From NCBI GenBank assembly GCA_902792515.1, contig CADAZX010000010.1, forward strand, positions 30,981 to 94,980: a DNA stretch of 64,000 bases, written 5' to 3'. Every line of letters starts with the position of its first letter. The first letter of the stretch is position 1. The stretch comes from an uncultured Ruminococcus sp. Its GTDB lineage: Bacteria; Bacillota; Clostridia; UBA1212. The notes beneath the pieces were generated by a model, which saw nothing but the letters and a program-made list of their open reading frames with translations, was not told the DNA's origin and ran no database searches. Below, in pieces: positions 18,273-25,592 of the stretch. A program made the translations under genes and the position numbers.

Positions 18273-19934
18273 ATGAAAGTTTTATTTGTTGCCGCTGAGG
18301 CGGAACCGTTCGCGAAGACGGGCGGTCTGGCTGACGTGGCGTACGCGCTTCCCAAGGCACTCAAGGCCAAAGGTATAGACGTGCGTATTATCATGCCGAA
18401 ATACGGCGACATCGGCCAAAACTACACCAACAAGATGAGCCAGCTCGCGAGCTTCGGCGTGTCGGTGGGATGGAGAAACCAGTATTGCGGACTTGAGTAC
18501 CTCAATTACGACGGAATTCCGTTCTATTTCATCGACAACGAGTACTATTTCAAGCGTCCGGGCTGCTACGGGTACTTCGACGACGGCGAGAGATTTTCGT
18601 TCTTCTGCCGCGCGGTCATGGAGTCCGTGAAGCACATGGACGACTTCGCGCCGGACATTATCCACTGCAACGACTGGCACACCGGAATGATTCCCGTCTA
18701 CCTCAGGGACGTATACTACGACTCGCCCGAGTTCGCGGACAGCCACGTGGTCTTCACGATCCACAACCTGAAATACCAGGGAATCTACTCGCCGGCAATT
18801 CTCGAGGAGCTGCTCGGTCTCAACATGGGCTACTATTCCGAAGAGAAGCTGAAATACATGGACGGTGTTTCGTTCATGAAGGCTGCCATCGTTTACGCGG
18901 ACAGGATCACCACGGTCAGCGAGACGTACGCGGAGGAGATCAAAGGGCCGCTCGCGGGCGAGGGACTTGACGGACTCCTCAGGGAGAAAGCGTACAAGCT
19001 CAGCGGCATCGTGAACGGAATCGACTGCGACAGATACGATCCTGCGACGGACCCCGCGCTTGCGGCGAACTACACGGCGAAGAATTTCGTTTCCGGGAAA
19101 GCCACCAACAAGGAGGAACTCCAGCGCAGAATGGGTCTTCCCGTGGACGCGTCAAAGCCTGTCATCGGAGTCGTTTCAAGGCTTGTCCGTCAGAAGGGCA
19201 TCGATCTGATCACGTGCGTGATGGAGCAGATCCTTGACATCGACCTTCAGTTTGTGCTGCTCGGAAGCGGCGACTCGGACTATCAGGATTTCTTCGAGTA
19301 CTATGCTTCGGCGTACCCGGGCAAGGTCGGCGTGAAGATCGGCTTCAACAACGAACTCGCTTCTCTGATTTACGCCGGCGCGGACATCCTTCTCATGCCT
19401 TCGCAGTTTGAGCCCTGCGGCATCAGCCAGATGATCGCGATGAGGTACGGAACGCTTCCGCTTGTTCGCGAGACGGGCGGCCTCAAGGACACCGTGGTGC
19501 CTTACAACAGGTTTACAGGCGAGGGCAACGGATTCTCGTTCTCGAACTACAACGCGCACGAGATGCTCGACATTATCCGCTACGCGGCGGAGGTCCACGC
19601 GGACAAGAAGGCCTGGAAGACGCTCGTCAAAAACGCGATGGCCACCGACAACGGCTGGTCAGCGCCACCGACAACGGCTGGTCAGCGAGCGCCGACAAGT
19701 ACATTGCCCTCTACGAGGAGACGTGCGAGAAATAAACTTTCCGCGGCGTTTTTTATGGCGGAAAGGTTGTATTCGACTTTGACTGTACGTGTAATTTTGC
19801 CTTTTTTCAGGCAAAAACACTCATTCGGACAGCCGGCGGCGCGACTCCTCGCGCGAACGGCCCGGATAATTCGATTTTTGATTTGCGAACGCCGGAGGCA
19901 TTATCCGGCGTATGGAGATTTTTATGTATCTTAA
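18273..19934 (+). CDS. glgA: Glycogen synthase GlgA, frameshifted at the C-terminus by a 23-bp tandem duplication
   Basis: GlgA adds ADP-glucose units to glycogen (GT5, GT-B fold). The ADP-glucose-binding KTGGLADV is at residues 15-22, HCNDWHTG and HNLKYQG follow, and the C-terminal domain has SRLVRQKGIDL and the FEPCGISQM catalytic loop. Up to about residue 464 the protein is normal. There a 23-base segment occurs twice in tandem (19641-19663 and 19664-19686). Removing one copy restores a 479-residue protein ending with SADKYIALYEETCEK and a stop at 19733-19735, the usual GlgA length. As written, the frame shifts and runs 89 codons into the glgP leader, with no family similarity. Either a real C-terminal mutation or an assembly error. 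Confidence 0.9.
   Translation: MKVLFVAAEAEPFAKTGGLADVAYALPKALKAKGIDVRIIMPKYGDIGQNYTNKMSQLASFGVSVGWRNQYCGLEYLNYDGIPFYFIDNEYYFKRPGCYGYFDDGERFSFFCRAVMESVKHMDDFAPDIIHCNDWHTGMIPVYLRDVYYDSPEFADSHVVFTIHNLKYQGIYSPAILEELLGLNMGYYSEEKLKYMDGVSFMKAAIVYADRITTVSETYAEEIKGPLAGEGLDGLLREKAYKLSGIVNGIDCDRYDPATDPALAANYTAKNFVSGKATNKEELQRRMGLPVDASKPVIGVVSRLVRQKGIDLITCVMEQILDIDLQFVLLGSGDSDYQDFFEYYASAYPGKVGVKIGFNNELASLIYAGADILLMPSQFEPCGISQMIAMRYGTLPLVRETGGLKDTVVPYNRFTGEGNGFSFSNYNAHEMLDIIRYAAEVHADKKAWKTLVKNAMATDNGWSAPPTTAGQRAPTSTLPSTRRRARNKLSAAFFMAERLYSTLTVRVILPFFRQKHSFGQPAARLLARTARIIRFLICERRRHYPAYGDFYVS
19641..19686 (+). repeat. 23-bp perfect tandem duplication inside glgA
   Basis: Two identical 23-base copies (19641-19663, 19664-19686) beginning gccaccgaca. 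Because 23 is not a multiple of three it breaks the glgA frame; deleting one copy restores the conserved C-terminus. Confidence 0.97.
19889..19911 (+). promoter_or_regulatory. Hairpin directly before the glgP start
   Basis: ACGCCGGA (19889-19896) pairs perfectly with TCCGGCGT (19904-19911) around loop GGCATTA. The GGAGG at 19894-19898 straddles stem and loop, so the hairpin could hide it. A second, closer GGAG (19914-19917) lies outside the stem. Confidence 0.5.
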
Positions 19935-22347
19935 CCGTGAAGATTTCAAACGCGATTTCCGCGAGAAGCTCCTTCAGCTCTACAGAACGGGCGTTGAGGA
20001 CGCTTCGGATACGGAGCGGTATATCGCGTTGGGAACGCTTATAAAAGAATATATGGCAATGGACTGGTACAAAACCGAGACGGACAATTTCAACCGTAAA
20101 CGGAAGTCGGTCTATTACTTTTCACTTGAATTTTTGATAGGCAGGCTGATGGACTCGGCGCTTATCAATCTCGGTATCAGAGACGTCGTGGAGAGCGGTC
20201 TCAAAGAGATGGGAATTCCGCTCAAGGAGCTCGAGGAGATCGAGCCTGACGCGGGTCTCGGCAACGGCGGCCTCGGAAGGCTTGCCGCCTGCTTTATGGA
20301 TTCTATGGCGTCGCTCGGAATCTCGGGCATGGGCATCGGTATCCGCTACAAGTACGGTCTGTTCAAGCAGGAGATAGTGCACGGATGCCAGATCGAGACG
20401 CCTGACAACTGGCTCAAGATCCAGAACGTATGGGAGTCGAGACGCGACGACCTCGCGTGCATCGTGAAGTTCGGCGGCGACTGCTCGCTTCATTGGAGCG
20501 AAAGCGGGAAACTCTACGTCGAGCACAAAAACTACGAGCCGATTCTGGCTGTTCCTTACGACATGCCTGTTCCGGGCTACGACAACGGCGTCGTCAACAC
20601 GCTGAGGCTCTGGAGCGCGGAGACGGACGGGGTCGCGTTTGACTTTTCCGTTTTCAGCCGCGGAGACTTCGAAAAGGCCATCGCCGGCCAGTACTCGGTT
20701 TCTTCGATAACGAGCGTTCTCTACCCGGACGACTCGACCGACAGAGGCAAGCTTTTAAGACTCAAGCAGGAGTACTTCTTCACGAGCGCGGGAATTCAGA
20801 CGATAGTCCGCCACGTGAAAAAGATGGGCATTCCCGTCAACAAACTCGACACTGCCGTTGCGATCCACATCAACGACACGCATCCGGCGCTCGCGGTTGC
20901 AGAACTGATGCGCATCCTTGTCGACGAGGAGAATCTGGAATGGGACGAGGCGTTCGGCGTTACCGTCAGGACGCTTGCATACACAAACCACACTATTTTG
21001 GCCGAGGCGCTCGAAAAGTGGAGAGTTCCGATGTTCAGAACGCTCCTCCCGCGCATTTACATGATCGTAGAGGAGATCAACAGACGCTTCTGCGTCGACG
21101 TATCCGCGCGTTACGGCGCGAACTGGAACAAGCTGAGCGCGATGTCGATAATTCAGGACGACATGGTGAAAATGGCGCACCTCGCGATAGTCGGCAGCCA
21201 CAGCGTCAACGGGGTCGCGGCGCTCCATACCGAGATCCTTAAAAACCAGGAGCTCAGGGACTTTAACGAGTTCTTCCCGGGAAGGTTCAACAACAAGACA
21301 AACGGTATCACTCACAGGCGCTGGCTGATTCAGGCCAACCCGAGACTCGCCTCGCTTATCGACAGCACGATCGGGGAGGGGTGGAAAAAGAGCCCGCTCG
21401 AGCTGCGCGGACTTCTCAAATACACAGGCGACAGCGGATTTTTGCAGGACGTAGCGGCCGTTAAGCGCGCCAACAAGGCGGATCTTTCCGATTTCATCTT
21501 GAAAAACTACGGAATATCCGTCGACCCGGATTCGATTTTCGACATTCAGGTCAAGCGCCTCCACATGTACAAGCGCCAGCTGCTCAACATAATCCACATT
21601 ATGGACCTCTACAACAGGCTCTGCGACGACCCGGACCTCGACATCGTGCCGCGTACGTTCATTTTCGGCGCGAAGGCGTTCCCGGGGTACACGATCGCGA
21701 AGAACACGATCAGGCTGATCAACACGGTTGCGGAAAAGGTCAACAACGACCCGCGCATCAAAAACAAGCTGAAGGTCGTGTTCATGCCCAACTACGGCGT
21801 CAGCCTCGCGCAGATCATGATCCCCGCCGGCGACGTCAGCGAGCAGATTTCGACGGCTTCCAAGGAGGCGTCCGGCACGGGCAATATGAAGTTCATGATG
21901 AACGGCGCGGTAACTGTCGCCACGATGGACGGCGCGAACGTCGAGATCCACGACGCGGTAGGCGACGACAACATTGTGATCTTCGGTCTTTCGTCCGAAG
22001 AGGTCATCAACTACCAGCTCCACGGCGGATACAACTCGTGGGAGATGATAGACGGCGACCCGAGAATCGCGCGCGTTTTGAAAATGATCGAGAGCGGCAT
22101 GGACGCGGGCCCCGGAGCGTTCGAGCTTATCAGGTGCCACCTGACGTCCGACAACGATCCGTTCTTCGTTCTCCGCGACTTCGCCTCGTACTGCGACGCC
22201 CAGAACAAAGTCGACGGCCTTTTCAGGGACCGCGAAAAGTGGAATCGTATGGCCGCCACGAACATCGCGTGCTCGGGAATATTCTCCAGCGACAACACGA
22301 TAATGCGCTACGCGGACGAGATCTGGAACGTAGACTACACGAAATAA
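19924..22347 (+). CDS. glgP: Glycogen phosphorylase GlgP
   Basis: GlgP (GT35) releases glucose-1-phosphate from glycogen chain ends using pyridoxal phosphate. The protein shows the early YYFSLEFLIGR and DAGLGNGGLGRLAACF substrate segments, HINDTHPALA, TNGITHRRW, and the PLP lysine segment EASGTGNMKFMMNGA. Length is 807 residues from the ATG at 19924, which has GGAG six bases upstream; the ATG at 19912 adds four residues and is the alternative. A perfect 8-bp hairpin sits just upstream. It is last but one of the glycogen genes and would supply phosphorylated glucose when carbon is short. Confidence 0.96.
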   Translation: MYLNREDFKRDFREKLLQLYRTGVEDASDTERYIALGTLIKEYMAMDWYKTETDNFNRKRKSVYYFSLEFLIGRLMDSALINLGIRDVVESGLKEMGIPLKELEEIEPDAGLGNGGLGRLAACFMDSMASLGISGMGIGIRYKYGLFKQEIVHGCQIETPDNWLKIQNVWESRRDDLACIVKFGGDCSLHWSESGKLYVEHKNYEPILAVPYDMPVPGYDNGVVNTLRLWSAETDGVAFDFSVFSRGDFEKAIAGQYSVSSITSVLYPDDSTDRGKLLRLKQEYFFTSAGIQTIVRHVKKMGIPVNKLDTAVAIHINDTHPALAVAELMRILVDEENLEWDEAFGVTVRTLAYTNHTILAEALEKWRVPMFRTLLPRIYMIVEEINRRFCVDVSARYGANWNKLSAMSIIQDDMVKMAHLAIVGSHSVNGVAALHTEILKNQELRDFNEFFPGRFNNKTNGITHRRWLIQANPRLASLIDSTIGEGWKKSPLELRGLLKYTGDSGFLQDVAAVKRANKADLSDFILKNYGISVDPDSIFDIQVKRLHMYKRQLLNIIHIMDLYNRLCDDPDLDIVPRTFIFGAKAFPGYTIAKNTIRLINTVAEKVNNDPRIKNKLKVVFMPNYGVSLAQIMIPAGDVSEQISTASKEASGTGNMKFMMNGAVTVATMDGANVEIHDAVGDDNIVIFGLSSEEVINYQLHGGYNSWEMIDGDPRIARVLKMIESGMDAGPGAFELIRCHLTSDNDPFFVLRDFASYCDAQNKVDGLFRDREKWNRMAATNIACSGIFSSDNTIMRYADEIWNVDYTK

Positions 22348-22356
22348 CAAAGCTTT

Positions 22357-22414
22357 GCGCCGCCCGCGCTTTTTCCTTGATTTAGGTGAATTTTAAGATT
22401 GCTGCGGGCGGCGC
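22357..22414 (+). other. Long-loop inverted repeat after glgP
   Basis: GCGCCGCCCGC (22357-22367) pairs perfectly with GCGGGCGGCGC (22404-22414) across a 36-base loop. There is no T-run after it, so it is probably an RNA-stabilising hairpin or weak terminator between glgP and the GH13 gene. Confidence 0.5.
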
Positions 22415-22483
22415 TCCGGAAAGCCGGCGCGCCTCTTTGTAACTGTTTGCGCGCCGGCGGATTTTTGATTCAGGCGGGAAGAT

Positions 22484-24514
22484 ATGCTTACGTTTTTCCA
22501 CGACACAAGGAATATAATGACACGGAGCCCGTACGGCGCGGTCGAGTGCGGCGAAGAGGTGAGGCTCTCTGTTTTTTGCCGCGAGGACTGCCCGGAATGG
22601 CCTGCGGAGATTCTTGAGTCTTCGCTCGTGCTCGGGTTTTACGACACTGCCGACGAGACCGAGAGGGATCTTGAGGGACGCGTTCAGGAGATGTCGTCCC
22701 GCGAAATTCCGCTTGAAGCGCGTTTTGTTGACGCTGCCTGCGACGTGCCAGCGGACTTTGCGCGTGCTTCGGACGGAGCGATGCTAAAGGGCGACTATCG
22801 CGTTTTTTCGACTGTCTTAAAGCAGGACGAACCGGGCGTTTTGCGATACGGCTTCAGGTTCAGGGTCAGGGAGCGCGGCAGGGAGTTCGAGCTTTTTTAC
22901 GGCAGCGCCGCGGAAAACGGGAAGGGCGGAACCGGCGTCTGTGCCGAGGCCTCATCAGGAAATCTGTTCAGGATTACTGTCGCGAGGCGCGGCCTTACGG
23001 TTCCGGAGTGGTTCAGGCACGGTGTGATCTACCAGATCTTTCCCGACAGGTTTGCGAAGGGCTACGACGCGCTCTGCGAGCATAAGCCGGATTCTTTTAT
23101 GTACGGAACGTGGGACGACACACCTATGTACGTTCGCGGCGAGAGCGGCGAGATCGTGCGCTGGGATTTCCAGGGCGGCAACCTGTCAGGCGTCAACGGG
23201 AAGCTTCCTTATATCGAGTCGCTCGGTGCCGACATTATATACCTGAACCCGGTTTTCAGGGCGGCGAGCAACCACCGCTACGACACCGAGGACTATATGC
23301 ACGTCGACGGCCTTCTGGGCGGCGACCCCGCGCTCGACCTGCTTCTCTTCGTTTGCGCGAAGGAAAAGATCAAGGTCATTCTCGACGGCGTTTTCAGCCA
23401 CACAGGCAGCGACAGCATATATTTTGACAAAAAAGGCAGATTCGGCGGCGGCGCCTACGGCAACCCGCGCTCCAAATACAGAGACTGGTACAGCTTTTCT
23501 GAGGAGTCCGACGACGAGTACGACTGCTGGTGGGGCGTGAAGGTGCTTCCGAACGTGAACGAGCTCGCGCCCGGGTATATTGATTTCATCGTCGAAAACG
23601 ACGACTCTGTGGTGCGCCACTGGCTCAGGAAAGGCATTTCCGGCTGGCGCCTCGACGTTGCGGACGAGCTTCCCGACAAGTTCATAAAAGAGCTGAGAGC
23701 CGCCGCCGACGAGACAGGAGCCGAGACGGGAACGGAGCCTGTCATTCTGGGCGAGGTCTGGGAGGATGCCTCAGACAAGTTCAGCTACGGAAAGCTCCGC
23801 TCCTACTTCACGGAGCGCGAACTGCACACCGTGACCAACTATCCGTTCAGGAAGACGCTTTTGTCTTTCTATTCCTCCGGTATTTCCGCCGGCGACGCGT
23901 ACGGCGTTTTCGAGAATCTCAGGGAGAACTACCCGCGGCAGAACTTCTACGCGCTCGTCAATATGACGGGAACTCACGACGTGCCGCGGCTGATGACGGA
24001 AATGCTCGGTTTCTGCGGAGAAAAGAGGCCTGACGCGAGGCGGTTTGTCGAAGGCTACGCGGCCGTCATGTTTACGTTCCCGGGCGTTCCGCTCGTCTAT
24101 TACGGCGACGAAACGGGGCTCGAGGGCGGACCCGATCCGGACAACAGGCGTACGTTCCCGTGGGGGAAAGAGGACAAAAATCTCATCGCCCACTTCGCGA
24201 AGCTGGCAGCGCTCAGGAAGAACATTCCGTGTCTGCTTGACGGAGAGCTCGAATTCATTGACGGCGGGAACGACGTTTTCGCGTTTAAGAGGTTTACCGG
24301 AGACGGCGGAACGGGAGACGTGTTTGTGACGGCAGTAACGAGAAGAAAAGCTGTACCGGGCGAGGAGTTTGAGCTTGTTCTCAACGAGCCAGGCATGCGG
24401 TTCGTGAACGTCGAGACAGGCGCGGCCGTAACGTGCGGCGGCGACGGAATCCTCAGAGCAGGTATCGGAAAAGGCTACGTCTTGCTGGCGGGCTTAAGCG
24501 GCGAAAATGCCTAA
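22484..24514 (+). CDS. GH13 family alpha-glucosidase / maltogenic amylase-like enzyme
   Basis: An intracellular alpha-glucan hydrolase of family GH13, closest in layout to neopullulanase/maltogenic amylase types. Residues 1 to about 165 form an N-terminal beta domain, then the barrel opens with HGVIYQIFPDRFAKG. The catalytic residues are visible: nucleophile Asp in GWRLDVADE, acid Glu in ILGEVWEDA and the transition-state Asp in TGTHDVPRL; the VFSHTG motif is also present. There is no signal peptide. The last 90 residues form the usual C-terminal beta domain. Its place after glgP suggests trimming of glycogen or maltodextrins left by the phosphorylase. The exact specificity cannot be read from sequence. 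Confidence 0.88.
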   Translation: MLTFFHDTRNIMTRSPYGAVECGEEVRLSVFCREDCPEWPAEILESSLVLGFYDTADETERDLEGRVQEMSSREIPLEARFVDAACDVPADFARASDGAMLKGDYRVFSTVLKQDEPGVLRYGFRFRVRERGREFELFYGSAAENGKGGTGVCAEASSGNLFRITVARRGLTVPEWFRHGVIYQIFPDRFAKGYDALCEHKPDSFMYGTWDDTPMYVRGESGEIVRWDFQGGNLSGVNGKLPYIESLGADIIYLNPVFRAASNHRYDTEDYMHVDGLLGGDPALDLLLFVCAKEKIKVILDGVFSHTGSDSIYFDKKGRFGGGAYGNPRSKYRDWYSFSEESDDEYDCWWGVKVLPNVNELAPGYIDFIVENDDSVVRHWLRKGISGWRLDVADELPDKFIKELRAAADETGAETGTEPVILGEVWEDASDKFSYGKLRSYFTERELHTVTNYPFRKTLLSFYSSGISAGDAYGVFENLRENYPRQNFYALVNMTGTHDVPRLMTEMLGFCGEKRPDARRFVEGYAAVMFTFPGVPLVYYGDETGLEGGPDPDNRRTFPWGKEDKNLIAHFAKLAALRKNIPCLLDGELEFIDGGNDVFAFKRFTGDGGTGDVFVTAVTRRKAVPGEEFELVLNEPGMRFVNVETGAAVTCGGDGILRAGIGKGYVLLAGLSGENA

Positions 24515-24589
24515 ACTGAGGCAAAAATACAATCGCACACGCGCGTCGATTGCATCACATTTCAGACTATTAAAACGGTGGTGACCGCT

Positions 24590-25411
24590 ATGATTATAGA
24601 TTTTCATACTCACTGCTTCCCGGACGCGATCGCGAGGCGGGCGGTGGACGGACTCTCCAAAACCGGCGGCATCACGCCGAATACAGACGGCACGCTCGGT
24701 GACCTTAAACGCCTTATGGCGTCGCAGAACGTCTCGTATTTTGTCGTCAACAACATTTCCTCGGACGCGCGCCGCCAGAAGAACGTGAACGACTTCGCGA
24801 TCTCATCGGACGGCGGAGCGTGCGTAAGCTTCGGGTCGGTCCATCCGTTCGCGGAAAACGCAGAGGAGGAGCTTGCAAGACTCAAAGAGGCGGGCATTGC
24901 GGGAATCAAGTTTCATCCCTATTTTCAGGACTTTTACGTCGACGACGAAAGAGCTTTTCCGGTGTACGAAAAGGCGGCGGAGCTCGGGTTTATCATACTT
25001 TTCCACGCGGGCTGCGACATATCGTTCGAGGACACCGAAAGAGCCGCGCCGGAGAGATTCGCGAAGGTTCTGGACATGCTGGAATCGGCCGGGACCAAAG
25101 CTGACGTGGTGCTGGCCCACTGGGGAGGCTCGATGATGACGGAGCGCGTTATCGGATCACTCTGCGGCAGGAACGTGTATTTCGACACGTCGTTCGGCGC
25201 GGGGAATATCACGGAAGAGCAGGCACGGAGGGTCGTGAAGCTCCACGGCGCGGACAGGATCCTTTTCGGCAGCGACTGCCCGTGGCACACGCCATTGCAG
25301 GAAAAGACTTTTATCGACAGTCTCGGCCTCGGAAGAGACGCCGGAAACAAGATTTATTACGAAAACGCGGCAAGGCTTCTTGAAAAACACGGAAGAAAGC
25401 TCGCGCGCTGA
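24590..25411 (+). CDS. Amidohydrolase family (TIM-barrel) metal-dependent hydrolase
   Basis: The product starts with the metal-binding IDFHTH and has the later family motifs GIKFHPYFQDF, FHAGCD, VVLAHWGGS and FGSDCPWHTP, giving a complete amidohydrolase-2 type site (H-x-H, H, H, D). The 273 residues are typical of the small uncharacterised members found in Clostridia, related in fold to TatD and ACMSD-like enzymes. The ATG at 24590 is chosen because it places FHTH at the usual position; an in-frame GTG at 24578 adds four residues. A terminator follows directly, so it closes its transcript. The substrate is unknown. Confidence 0.85.
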   Translation: MIIDFHTHCFPDAIARRAVDGLSKTGGITPNTDGTLGDLKRLMASQNVSYFVVNNISSDARRQKNVNDFAISSDGGACVSFGSVHPFAENAEEELARLKEAGIAGIKFHPYFQDFYVDDERAFPVYEKAAELGFIILFHAGCDISFEDTERAAPERFAKVLDMLESAGTKADVVLAHWGGSMMTERVIGSLCGRNVYFDTSFGAGNITEEQARRVVKLHGADRILFGSDCPWHTPLQEKTFIDSLGLGRDAGNKIYYENAARLLEKHGRKLAR

Positions 25412-25413
25412 CA

Positions 25414-25446
25414 AAAAGCGGCTTCACGGCGGGGCCGCTTTTTTAT
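25414..25446 (+). terminator. Rho-independent terminator after the amidohydrolase gene
   Basis: AAAAGCGGC pairs with GCCGCTTTT (core 25416-25422 with 25434-25440) and is followed by a run of T residues. Confidence 0.85.
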
Positions 25447-25477
25447 TACCGGTTTTTCATTGAAAATCGCTTTTTTC

Positions 25478-25506
25478 TTGACATAATATGCGCAAAATGG
25501 TACGAT
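25478..25506 (+). promoter_or_regulatory. Promoter of the metallophosphoesterase lipoprotein gene
   Basis: Consensus TTGACA (25478-25483), 17 bases, TACGAT (25501-25506), with an extended TGG before the -10 box. Confidence 0.8.
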
Positions 25507-25592
25507 ATTCACAATTTGGTGCCCGGTTCGGGGCATAAAACTTGCTTATCTGAGCGATATGTGACATTTCCGGGAAAAAGGGAGAGACGCGT

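Noticed and set aside
19795..19816. Hairpin TTTTGCC/GGCAAAA after glgA as a terminator
   Set aside because: The T-run is in the loop, not after the stem, and there is no evidence that transcription must end before glgP.
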